DNA of 8,186 bases, taken from positions 1 to 8,186 of the forward strand of contig CAMLNK010000140.1 in the NCBI GenBank assembly GCA_946481035.1. Direction: 5' to 3'. A model generated the notes under the pieces. It was not told where the DNA came from. It made no database searches and worked only from the letters and a program-made list of their open reading frames with translations. Positions 1 to 7,800 of the stretch are shown piece after piece. This stretch comes from an uncultured Dyadobacter sp. (lineage in GTDB: Bacteria > Bacteroidota > Bacteroidia > Cytophagales > Spirosomataceae). Position 1 is the stretch's first letter. Each line of letters begins with the position of its first letter. The position numbers and the translations under genes were made by a program.

Positions 1-746
1 TCGAAATCCGAAGGCGCAGTGAACACTAATGGAATCCGGTCGAAATGCGGTAATGGGTAAAAGTCCTCGGACCGCGGCCTGACGTAATCTTTCTGTGTCC
101 ATTCATAAATGTCCGAGCCGTCTCCGTCCTTCGATTTCTTCACCCCGGGCGCGCCGTTGCATTCCTGATACCGGAATGCGAAACCAGCCGGTGTTTTAAC
201 CCTGAAATAGGAATATTCTACCGCTGAGCCCTCCGCCGGGGCCGGGGTCCAGTCGGGAAAGAACATCATGTTCCGCGTGCGCACTTCGCTGATAAATTCG
301 ATAGTGTAAGGATATGCGTAGCTTTTCTTACCGAAACTGGCAGTCTTCACCCTGTTATCCGAAATGTCGCCTCCGGCAAAGCCGTCTCCGTGATCCTCAA
401 TATCGGAATTCCGGAGGCGCTTCACCACCTTACCGTTGGCATCGTATAAAGTCCCCGACAACTCGGTGATCTTTCTGAACTTGTCGTACCATTCCCGCGT
501 CGATCCGTACCGGTCTTCTCCTTTTTCATTAAAAATAGTGACCACCAGGCGGTTTCGCTGAACACCTTCCGCCTGCGATTTGATATCCCAGAACAACTCA
601 TCGACGCGAATCACCGCATCGGCATCCTTCGAAAGCGCCGGGCTGATTTTATCTACGCTGTAATCGGTCTGGGCCGAAACGGACGCCTGCCCCAGCAGCG
701 CAGCACATATAATAGTATTCCAAAAAAATGATTGAAACTTTTGCAT
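1..746 (-). CDS. Exported DUF3857-domain protein, 3' end cut off by window edge
   Basis: The reading frame starts at an ATG (746-744) and stays open for 248 codons to the left edge, so the C-terminal part is missing. Residues 1-25 form a signal peptide: basic start MQK, hydrophobic stretch around residues 11-22, and a likely cleavage at SVSA|Q. The mature part begins with SPALSKDADAVIRVDE (residues 35-50), followed by beta-rich sequence to about residue 220 that reads like DUF3857. This domain usually precedes a transglutaminase-like domain, which would lie outside the window. The start lies 14 bp after the stop of the neighbouring DUF3857 gene on the same strand, so the two probably form an operon. 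The molecular role is unknown; the signal peptide places the protein in the periplasm or at the outer membrane. No Shine-Dalgarno sequence is visible, which is normal in this phylum. Confidence 0.85.
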   Translation of the reverse strand, partial: MQKFQSFFWNTIICAALLGQASVSAQTDYSVDKISPALSKDADAVIRVDELFWDIKSQAEGVQRNRLVVTIFNEKGEDRYGSTREWYDKFRKITELSGTLYDANGKVVKRLRNSDIEDHGDGFAGGDISDNRVKTASFGKKSYAYPYTIEFISEVRTRNMMFFPDWTPAPAEGSAVEYSYFRVKTPAGFAFRYQECNGAPGVKKSKDGDGSDIYEWTQKDYVRPRSEDFYPLPHFDRIPLVFTAPSDF

Positions 747-760
747 GAAACGGGGTAATA

Positions 761-2800
761 TTAAATGGACTTCTTCTTGATCACCAATGGCTGCGCATGC
801 TTCTGTACCACACGCTCGAAAAATTCTTTCAGATGCCCGTACTCTTCGGGCGTAAAGCGCGTCCTGCTGACCTGGATCATGCTGTTGACCTGGATTACAT
901 TGCCGGTTTGGCGTACCTGGTAGGAGAACTTACCGCCTTTGTCGGGCAGCATAATGATCTCCGCCTTGGGCATTTCTTCGAGGGCATAACCATCGGGAAG
1001 CGTATAATTCGCGATAAATGAGTTGGAAATCCCCGTGCCTAAATCGATAGGGTAAATGCGGTCCTTCGATTTCAGCGGGTTTTTAGTCCACCGGCCCGCC
1101 ATGATCGGGTTGAAATAAAATACACCAGGCGATGCATTCTCGTCTTCCAGCTCAAAATCACAATTCACATTCACGGTCCCTTTGTAATCGTCGGCCTTGT
1201 TTTTGATCGCCAGGTTCTGGATTTTCCATTCAGGAACGGCTTTCTTCAATGCGTCGTGGTAAACGTTATCGGGCTGTGCGGCATAGGACGAGCGCCAGTC
1301 GAGCGCCTCGTAACCGCCGTAGGAAATGCTGTAACTGCCTTTGATCACACCGTCGTCGGGCAGGATATTCGCGCTGATCATTTCCAGTTTGCTGTCCGAA
1401 TCGGTCGGATTGATTTCCACAAACCGGCCCATGCCTTTCTTGGGGATCAGCCTGCCAAAACCATTCAATGCGCGCTCAGGAAGCAAACCCGGCTTCGCGA
1501 ACGCTTCCGATGCGTCGAGGAAATAAGTCTTCTCACCGATCTTCGCCTGCGCGATCACATAATTGAAGCTTTCGATCATGGGGATATGCTGGTGCAGGTA
1601 CCCATGCGCGCGAGTGCTGAGCAACACGGGATCACATTCCACGTCCAGCTCGCGGAGCAATACCGTAAGCATCAGGTTAATGTCACACGCATTGCCTTTC
1701 CGGTTATCATAAGCCTTCTTGATACCGTCGCCCGCATACAGCCCCGCGTACCCGTCCCATTTCATATGGCCCTGAATGTGCTTGTACGCCAGGGTCATCC
1801 TTTCCATCGGGTCGGTTGTTTTCTGTGCGATTTCATCGCGTACTTCCTTCAAAAAGCCGCTACGGCGGAGCTCCGCGCCAAACCACCTGGCCTCATCGAG
1901 CGTCCTGTCCACATGTTCCCAGGTTTGGGAGAAGTTTTTGGTCATTTCCCCGGGCACGGTCACGCTTGCCAGCTCGAAGATGATTTTGGAAAGATAATCA
2001 GCCTCCGTGGTGATGAATGGCTCATTGACAAACGCCGGGGCATCTTTTACCACAAACCGGTAGGACCTTCCACCACCGTCGTACCTCGAATGCCCTACAC
2101 TCACATTCACGGCCTCCTGCTTGTTGATATGAAGTTGCAAATAGCCGCCCATCGTCATTTTGTAGTCGAGGAAGTTGGGGATCACTATATTGTACTCGCT
2201 CCACCGGGAGGGGATCGATCCCTGAAAAAGCCATGGATTGGGCTCGTTTTTCACGTTCAGCGGCGACACCACCGTGTACGAGTATTCGATAATCGAACCT
2301 TTTTTAACGTTCGGAAGGTTAAACTTGGTAGTAGCGATCGATTCTGCCGTTTTTTCACGCCGGACAGTCTTTTTTTCCAGTTCGGTGCGGACGATCTGAT
2401 CATTTTCGAGGTTGTAGGTGTAGCCTTTCAGGTCTTCCACCCATTCCTGTTCTTTATAGCTGGGCCCTTCGTAGCACGGGATGCTCACCGAGGCCCGCGA
2501 GAGTGCCGATTCTTTGAGGATCTTGATCCGGACCCACATGTTGGTGCTCATGAGCAAGCCCTTTTGGTCGTCGTAGCTAAAATTCACGTTTCCGCGGTCG
2601 TACAGGTAAACGGCATCGGCGGTACTATCGCCTGGGTAAGCGGTCATTTCGAGCGAAGTGCGATCGATCAGGCCCAGTTTGGGTTTGAAATCTTCTTGCG
2701 CAAAAGCCTGAAAAGCAAGGAAAAAGAACAGGAATTGGATGGACAAAACATTCCTGCGGAACAGACCGGACAGCCTGAAAGGAAGTAACAAATTAGTCAT
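761..2800 (-). CDS. Exported DUF3857 / transglutaminase-like protein, probably not catalytic
   Basis: A 679-residue protein if read from the ATG at 2800-2798. An in-frame TTG at 2824 would add eight residues; I prefer the ATG because it still includes the whole signal peptide. Residues 1-34 contain a basic segment (LFRRN), a Phe/Leu-rich core and AFAQ, a plausible signal peptidase site. DUF3857 spans roughly 47-212 and the transglutaminase-like core roughly 327-432. In that core the segment GNACD (369-373) aligns with the usual GxCxD, which places Ala371 at the nucleophile position and shifts a Cys to 372. The usual Asn-His pair is Asn413-Tyr414, while the Asp of LDAS (429) is kept. The C-terminal 230 residues are probably beta-rich. 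The role is unknown, perhaps binding or scaffolding at the cell surface. It is first in a likely two-gene operon with the DUF3857 gene 14 bp downstream. Confidence 0.88.
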   Translation of the reverse strand: MTNLLLPFRLSGLFRRNVLSIQFLFFFLAFQAFAQEDFKPKLGLIDRTSLEMTAYPGDSTADAVYLYDRGNVNFSYDDQKGLLMSTNMWVRIKILKESALSRASVSIPCYEGPSYKEQEWVEDLKGYTYNLENDQIVRTELEKKTVRREKTAESIATTKFNLPNVKKGSIIEYSYTVVSPLNVKNEPNPWLFQGSIPSRWSEYNIVIPNFLDYKMTMGGYLQLHINKQEAVNVSVGHSRYDGGGRSYRFVVKDAPAFVNEPFITTEADYLSKIIFELASVTVPGEMTKNFSQTWEHVDRTLDEARWFGAELRRSGFLKEVRDEIAQKTTDPMERMTLAYKHIQGHMKWDGYAGLYAGDGIKKAYDNRKGNACDINLMLTVLLRELDVECDPVLLSTRAHGYLHQHIPMIESFNYVIAQAKIGEKTYFLDASEAFAKPGLLPERALNGFGRLIPKKGMGRFVEINPTDSDSKLEMISANILPDDGVIKGSYSISYGGYEALDWRSSYAAQPDNVYHDALKKAVPEWKIQNLAIKNKADDYKGTVNVNCDFELEDENASPGVFYFNPIMAGRWTKNPLKSKDRIYPIDLGTGISNSFIANYTLPDGYALEEMPKAEIIMLPDKGGKFSYQVRQTGNVIQVNSMIQVSRTRFTPEEYGHLKEFFERVVQKHAQPLVIKKKSI

Positions 2801-3014
2801 GAACAAGTAGATGAGGAGTAACAAAATTCATGCATTATCGTACAGTTATTTCGATTTTCAAAGCGATTTTATCACCGAACCGCGATTTTTTTTCACTTGA
2901 AGCGAAACTGGCCGAATACGGATTTTAATGCCTAATTTTGACACATAAACAAGGCCGTGCAGTTGCATTGCTTTTGTTCCTCTAACCCATAATCTTAACA
3001 TTTATCTTTAATCT
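2801..3014. other. Divergent intergenic spacer
   Basis: This 214-bp AT-rich spacer lies between the start of the minus-strand DUF3857 operon and the start of the plus-strand oxidoreductase, so it should hold both promoters. A TAnnTTTG match is visible for the plus strand. For the minus strand I see no convincing -33/-7 pair. I see no credible small ORF, hairpin or operator-like palindrome in it. Confidence 0.6.
2933..2940 (+). promoter_or_regulatory. Candidate -7 element (TAATTTTG) for the oxidoreductase gene
   Basis: TAATTTTG matches the Bacteroidota primary sigma -7 consensus TAnnTTTG exactly. The upstream -33 TTG is weak: the best spaced triplet is CTG at 2908-2910, 22 bp away. Transcription would start near 2947, giving a leader of about 70 nt before the ATG at 3015. 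This is a motif match only. Confidence 0.35.
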
Positions 3015-4106
3015 ATGTCATCTTTTGAAAACGAAAGCCCCATCCGCGTACTGGTAGTCGGTTGCGGGAATATGGGTGCTTCCCATGCTTTTGCCTACCA
3101 GCTTCTGGATGGTTTCGAGATCTGCGGGATCGTTTCGACCGGAAAAAGCAAGGAGGTCCTTAATGAAAAACTCGGCGGCGGCTATGCCCTTTTCAATGAC
3201 TACGAAGCAGCATTGAAAGAGACGAAGCCCGACGCGGTTTGTATCTCGACTTACCCGGATACCCACGAAGATTTCGCGGTAAAGGCACTCGAAGCCGGCG
3301 CGCACGTATTCATCGAAAAACCGCTTGCCGACACCGTGGCAGGTGCGAAGCGTGTGGTGGAAGCAGCTCAGAAAGCCAACAAGAAAGTAGTAGTAGGTTA
3401 CATTCTGCGTGTACACCCATCGTGGGAGCGTTTCGTAACCGAAGCACAGGGCCTGGGCAAGCCGCTGGTAATGCGTATGAACCTCAACCAGCAAAGCCAC
3501 GGCTACATGTGGGGCGTTCACCGCAACCTGATGAAGAGCCTCAGCCCAATCGTAGACTGTGGCGTGCATTATATCGACGTGATGTGCCAGATGACGCGCT
3601 CGAAGCCGCTTCGCGTGAATGCGATCGGCGCGCGCCTTACCGAAGATATTCCGGCAGGAAACTACAATTACGGGCAGCTGCAAATCTGGTTTGAAGACGG
3701 TTCGGTAGGCTGGTACGAAGCCGGCTGGGGGCCGATGATCAGCGAAACGGCATTCTTTGTGAAAGACGTGATCGGGCCGAAAGGATCGGCGTCGATCGTT
3801 GCGAAAGATGCCGGCGGCACCGGAAAATCATCTTCGGTAGAAGCGCATACGAAGACCGAATCGATACGTGTACACCATGCCGACCTGAACGGCTCGGATG
3901 AATTTGCGAAAGAAGACACGTGGATCAACCTCGAAGACGAGCCGGATCACCAGGAACTTTGTAACCGCGAGCAGCGCTATTTCCTGCGTGCGATCACGGA
4001 GGACCTCGATCTGACCGATCACTTGCAGGACGCCGTGATGAGTTTGCAGATCGCCTTTGCCTGCGACGAGTCGGTCAAGACCGGCCGCACCGTCGATCTG
4101 GCCTGA
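3015..4106 (+). CDS. Gfo/Idh/MocA-family NAD(P)-dependent oxidoreductase
   Basis: A 363-residue cytoplasmic enzyme of normal length for the family. The N-terminal Rossmann fold shows beta strand RVLVVG and the dinucleotide loop G16-C-G18-N-M-G21. The family hallmark EKP is at 101-103, where the Lys contacts the nicotinamide and substrate. The second-domain motif with the catalytic Asp/His pair is D181-C-G-V-H185 in SPIVDCGVHYID. The C-terminal alpha/beta domain runs from about 130 to the end. Family members oxidise or reduce sugars, inositols or related polyols; the substrate cannot be read from the sequence, so I assign no specific enzyme. The start ATG follows an AT-rich leader without a Shine-Dalgarno sequence. 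The gene diverges from the DUF3857 operon and is closed by an intrinsic terminator 18 bp after its stop, so it appears monocistronic although it sits beside a SusC/SusD nutrient-uptake pair. Confidence 0.92.
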   Translation: MSSFENESPIRVLVVGCGNMGASHAFAYQLLDGFEICGIVSTGKSKEVLNEKLGGGYALFNDYEAALKETKPDAVCISTYPDTHEDFAVKALEAGAHVFIEKPLADTVAGAKRVVEAAQKANKKVVVGYILRVHPSWERFVTEAQGLGKPLVMRMNLNQQSHGYMWGVHRNLMKSLSPIVDCGVHYIDVMCQMTRSKPLRVNAIGARLTEDIPAGNYNYGQLQIWFEDGSVGWYEAGWGPMISETAFFVKDVIGPKGSASIVAKDAGGTGKSSSVEAHTKTESIRVHHADLNGSDEFAKEDTWINLEDEPDHQELCNREQRYFLRAITEDLDLTDHLQDAVMSLQIAFACDESVKTGRTVDLA

Positions 4107-4123
4107 TCGTATACTGATTTTTC

Positions 4124-4160
4124 AAAGCCCTGTTTCGGATGCCCGGAGCAGGGCTTTTTT
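4124..4160 (+). terminator. Intrinsic terminator of the oxidoreductase gene
   Basis: AAAGCCCTG (4124-4132) pairs with CAGGGCTTT (4149-4157). The pairing continues inward through 4133-4138 with 4143-4148, including two G-U pairs, giving a stem of about 15 bp with the 4-nt loop ATGC (4139-4142). The 3' arm runs into six T residues (4155-4160). It starts 18 bp after the oxidoreductase stop codon and should separate that transcript from the SusCD unit. Confidence 0.9.
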
Positions 4161-4280
4161 ATACCATTTTAGCAGTAAACCGGCCATATTATACCCAATT
4201 ATTATAGGATTTTTGCAAAAATTTAGCTCCCGCACCCAGGTCAAAATCCGTGCTGTTTTTATCCAAAATTAACCTATAAC

Positions 4281-4313
4281 TTGCTGATTTAGCGCGAGAA
4301 AATGGCAATTTTG
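4281..4313 (+). promoter_or_regulatory. Candidate promoter of the SusCD operon
   Basis: TTG at 4281-4283 and CAATTTTG at 4306-4313 are 22 bp apart. They resemble the Bacteroidota -33 TTG and -7 TAnnTTTG elements, with one mismatch (C for T at the first position of the -7). A TATAAT hexamer follows at once (4314-4319) but has no suitable -35. Transcription would start near 4320, directly at the edge of the LacI-type palindrome, the geometry expected for repression. This is inferred from motif matches. Confidence 0.4.
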
Positions 4314-4323
4314 TATAATCAGA

Positions 4324-4339
4324 ATGCAAACGTTTGCAT
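4324..4339. promoter_or_regulatory. LacI/GalR-family operator-like palindrome
   Basis: ATGCAAACGTTTGCAT is a perfect 16-bp inverted repeat with a central CG. The core GCAAACGTTTGC is the classical LacI/GalR-family operator pattern, very close to the PurR site. LacI-family regulators insert helices at the central CpG and read the half-sites on either side. It sits just downstream of the promoter candidate and upstream of the SusC-like gene, so it would repress transport until an inducer binds. No LacI-family gene is in the window. A shorter outer repeat (CAGAAT 4320-4325 with ATTCTG 4345-4350) surrounds it asymmetrically. Confidence 0.7.
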
Positions 4340-4701
4340 AAATAATTCTGCATTTTTCCTCCGTCTTTATTCGAAATCTATTGTTAAATATTATAATATT
4401 GCAACGCGTTTTCTTAAAGACTTTTAGTAATACCAAAACTGACGCCACTTACTAATTGAAGCATTTACCAGGCAGATAATCGGTGCAGTCCCGAAAGTCC
4501 GCCGTCCATTCCATCCTCCGTCAGAGAAAGCGTAACGTTATCTTTTTGCCTTTTTGACAAGTGCTGTCAGGACCTGTGATCATGATTTGATTTCAAAACC
4601 TTGGCAAGGATCGTTACGACCTTCATGGAATGTGATTTATTGAATACCAACTATAATTATTTAACTACTCACCGAAACATTTTAACTGTAAACCGTAAAC
4701 T

Positions 4702-4788
4702 ATGATTAAACAAAAAACGCAAAAGCCTAACGAACAGAGATCTAAGACTAAAATTCGTGTTTTCCGAGACTGCATGAGAAACGTTTAA
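4702..4788 (+). CDS. Possible 28-residue leader ORF upstream of the SusC-like gene
   Basis: An ATG at 4702 opens a 28-codon frame that ends with TAA at 4786-4788, 13 bp before the SusC-like start. The product begins MIKQKTQKPNEQRSK and ends RDCMRNV. It is very basic (nine Lys/Arg) with no hydrophobic segment, so it is not a signal peptide. The ATG is preceded by a tandem GTAAAC repeat (4688-4693, 4695-4700) in an AT-rich context typical of Bacteroidota start sites. It is in a different frame from the SusC-like gene. It could be a translated leader peptide coupled to SusC translation or a chance ORF; I recognise no family. Confidence 0.25.
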   Translation: MIKQKTQKPNEQRSKTKIRVFRDCMRNV

Positions 4789-4801
4789 CAAGCCTTACTA
4801 C

Positions 4802-7800
4802 ATGAAAAATACCGATACCCACCAGTGGTTGCTCCAAATGAGGAGCATCCGTAACTCTCTATTGCTCCTGCCCGCGCTCGCAAGCCCTTTGCTGGTGAAC
4901 GCAGCCCTCGCCAACTCCGGCATTACCAACACGATCCGCGCTGACAAAACCATCAAAGGAAAAATCACCGACAAAGAAACCGGCGACGGTCTTCCGGGCG
5001 TGAACGTTGTAGTGAAAGGTACCAGCAGTGGTACTACCTCCGACGGAGAAGGTAACTATACGCTTTCTGTACCTGATAATGCTACGCTGGTTTTCAGCTT
5101 TGTGGGTTATATCAGCCAGGAAGTACCCGTTGGTAACCGCACTTCCCTCGATCTTTCGTTAGCTCCGGACTCCAAGGCGCTTAGCGAAGTGGTCGTGATC
5201 GGGTACGGTACCGCGAAGAAATCCGACCTTACCGGATCGGTAGGTTCCGTGAAAGAAGAACAGCTGAGAGAGCGTCCCGCTCCCTCATTGAACCAGGCAT
5301 TGCAGGGTAAAATCTCGGGTGTGCAGGTGAACGTCAACTCGGGTCGCCCGGGCGGTCGTGCCAACGTACGTATCCGTGGTTTCAGCTCGATCAACTCGTC
5401 CAACAACCCGTTGTACGTAGTGGACGGTGTAATGCTCCCGCAAGGTAACCAGAACCAGCAAAGCCAGGCGATCGACTTCATTAACCCGAACGACATCGTG
5501 TCTGTGGAGGTACTGAAAGATGCTTCGTCGACGGCTATCTATGGTGCGCGTGGTGCCAACGGGGTAATCATGATCACTACCAAAAGAGGTAAATCAGGCG
5601 AAAGCACGATCACTTACGGCCTTGACCTGAGCGTACCAAAAGTGGGTCCCAAAAGAGCGAAAGTATTGAACGCCCAACAATACATGGACGTGGAAGACCT
5701 CGCCTACAAGAATATGCAGAAATTCGACCCGGCGGGTTGGGATGCGGGTAAATACAAAACCCACGATCCGCTCGTACGTCGTGCCGCATTGGCAGCTGCT
5801 CACCCTGACGTTTTCACGAAACGTGCGGATGGCACATTTGCGCCTAACTACGATACCGACTGGTTCGACGAGTCGACCCAACACCGTGTTTCTCAAAACC
5901 ACCAGCTCGGTTTCAGCGGCGGTAACGACAGAACGACTTACTCTCTGTCACTCAACTACCGCGACGACCAGGGTCTGATCAAAACGTCTTACCTGAAACG
6001 CTATTCTACCCGTTTCAGCATCGACGACCAGGTGAAGAAATGGTTGCGTTTGGGTGGTACTTTGAGCTACAACAACCAGGCAGAAAACCTTGTCGATATC
6101 AACGATGCGGTACCTCGCCAGATGGTGGAAGACTTCCCATTCCTTCCTGTTAAATGGCCGGATGGATCTTATGCCAACAACCGCGATTATCCGGGTGCAG
6201 AAGGTTCTTTCAGCTCGGTACACCGTTTGATGGGGCGTAAATTCAACCTGAACACGCAAACTACCCTCGGTAGCCTTTACGGAAACGTTACGCTTGCAAA
6301 AGGTCTTGAATTCCGTTCGGTACTGGGTGTGAACGTGATCAACCAGGAAGTGAACCAGTCGCAAACACGTACACTTACGCCAAACGAACTGGGTACAGCG
6401 AGAAAAGAAAACAGAAAAGAGACTTTCTGGTCATGGGAAAATTTGTTGACCTATAACAAAACCTTCGGTATCCACTCGATCAACGCCCTTGCGGGTATCT
6501 CGTGGCAGGAAACGAATGTGACTACGACAAACGTAGCTTCTCAGAACTTCTCAACCGACTATTACGGATTCGATAACCTCGCCGCGGGATCGGTTGCGCC
6601 TTCATCCAACCCGTACGTATCCGGTGCTTCCCGTTTTGCATTTAACTCGTACTTCGGTCGTTTGAACTATACCTTGCTCGACAAATACCTGTTGACAGTG
6701 ACAGGCCGTGCGGATGGTTCTTCGAAATTCGGTGATAACCACAAGTTTGCATTCTTCCCATCAGCGGCGCTGGCCTGGAAAGTGTCTGACGAAGAATTCC
6801 TGAAAGGCAACCCGATCATTTCCAGCTTGAAAGTTCGTACCAGCTACGGTTTGACAGGTAACTCGGAAATTCCTCCCTACTCGTCACTCGGCTTGTTGCG
6901 TTCTAACTACGCTGCGGTTTACGGCGACACCCGTTTCGGCGGAACCGGTATCAACAGGCTCGCCAACAGCGATTTGCGTTGGGAGAAAACAGCTCAGACA
7001 GACGGTGGTTTGGAAATCAGCTTCCTGAAAGGCAGAATCTCACTTGAAGCGGATTACTACTATCGCAAAACTACCGACATGCTCCTCGATGCCCCCGTAC
7101 CACGTACCAGCGGTTATGCGACCATCCGTCGTAACATCGGTTCAATGGAGAACAAAGGTTTCGAATTTGGTTTGAACACGGTTAACATTGAAAAGCAAAA
7201 CTTCTCATGGAATACCAGCTTCAATATCTCGTTCAACAGAAACAAAGTATTGACGCTGGCAACCCCTGCGGACATCTTCGGAGTGGGCGGTCCTTCAATC
7301 ACCAACCAGACCAGCGTTATCCGCATCGGCGAACCGGCAGGTGCATTCTGGGGACTTACCCGTCTGGGAACTTGGAGCGAAGCTGAGGCCGACCAGGCTG
7401 CCAAGTTCACCAGCTACCGCGGTAACCTGAAAATGCTTCCGGGTGATATCAAATACAAAGACGTAAACGGCGACAATGCGATCACCGACGCCGACCGTGG
7501 CATCATCGGTAATGGTTCTCCGAAAGGATGGGGATCACTTTCAAACAGCGTGCGTTTCCACGGCTTTGATTTGACCCTCGACCTGCAATTCTCGTACGGA
7601 AACGACCTGATGGACATGAACCTGCACGCCAGCGAAGACCGCCAGGCATTGGCGAACAGCTACACAACCGTGTTGGATGCATGGACCCCTACCAACCAGA
7701 ACACGCCTATCGCACAAATCCGTGATACCAAGGCTGGTTACGTGACCAACGTGGATACCCGCTGGATCTTCGACGGCTCGTTCATCCGCGGCCGCAACCT

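Larger units (their letters stand above)
4161..4801. other. Long intergenic region upstream of the SusC-like gene
   Basis: This 641-bp region is AT-rich at both ends with a more GC-balanced middle (about 4440-4625). It contains, in order: a 14-bp palindrome around TTTTTGCAAAAA (4209-4222), a promoter candidate (4281-4313), the LacI-type palindrome (4324-4339), an AT palindrome AATATTATAATATT (4387-4400), the short dyad AACGCGTT (4403-4410), a cluster of dyads (4555-4609), and a 28-codon ORF (4702-4788). No gene of ordinary size is visible on either strand. If the promoter candidate is right, most of the region is an untranslated leader of nearly 500 nt, unusually long for a SusC transcript. 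Confidence 0.7.

Noticed and set aside
1256..2788. A 510-codon plus-strand ORF opposite the DUF3857 gene, and several shorter ones
   Set aside because: It lies entirely antisense to a gene with clear domains, and its translation is low-complexity His/Arg/Val-rich without recognisable motifs. It is a shadow of codon bias in the real gene.
3018..3683. A 221-codon minus-strand ORF within the oxidoreductase gene
   Set aside because: It is antisense to the well-supported Gfo/Idh/MocA gene and shows no family motif.
4264..4271. TAATTTTG on the minus strand as a reverse promoter
   Set aside because: No TTG lies at the right distance upstream, and it would transcribe into the oxidoreductase gene in antisense. 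A chance match is more likely.
4387..4400. A 14-bp palindrome AATATTATAATATT
   Set aside because: It consists only of A and T, so self-complementarity arises easily. I see no reason to call it a specific site.
4481..4504. A GGTGCAGTCC segment that recalls the cobalamin riboswitch core, with a 5-bp stem CGGTG/CGCCG
   Set aside because: The other conserved parts of that riboswitch, including the upstream GGGAA and the downstream B12-box stems, are not found around it. The stem is too short to mean much.
4652..4657. TATAAT as a promoter closer to the SusC gene
   Set aside because: It lacks a spaced TTG and does not match the TAnnTTTG form expected in this phylum. In AT-rich sequence such hexamers are common by chance.
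4702..4804. The 28-codon ORF and the SusC-like gene as one frameshifted gene
   Set aside because: The SusC-like gene has a complete signal peptide of its own, and the short ORF adds no recognisable SusC or STN sequence. No frameshift is needed.
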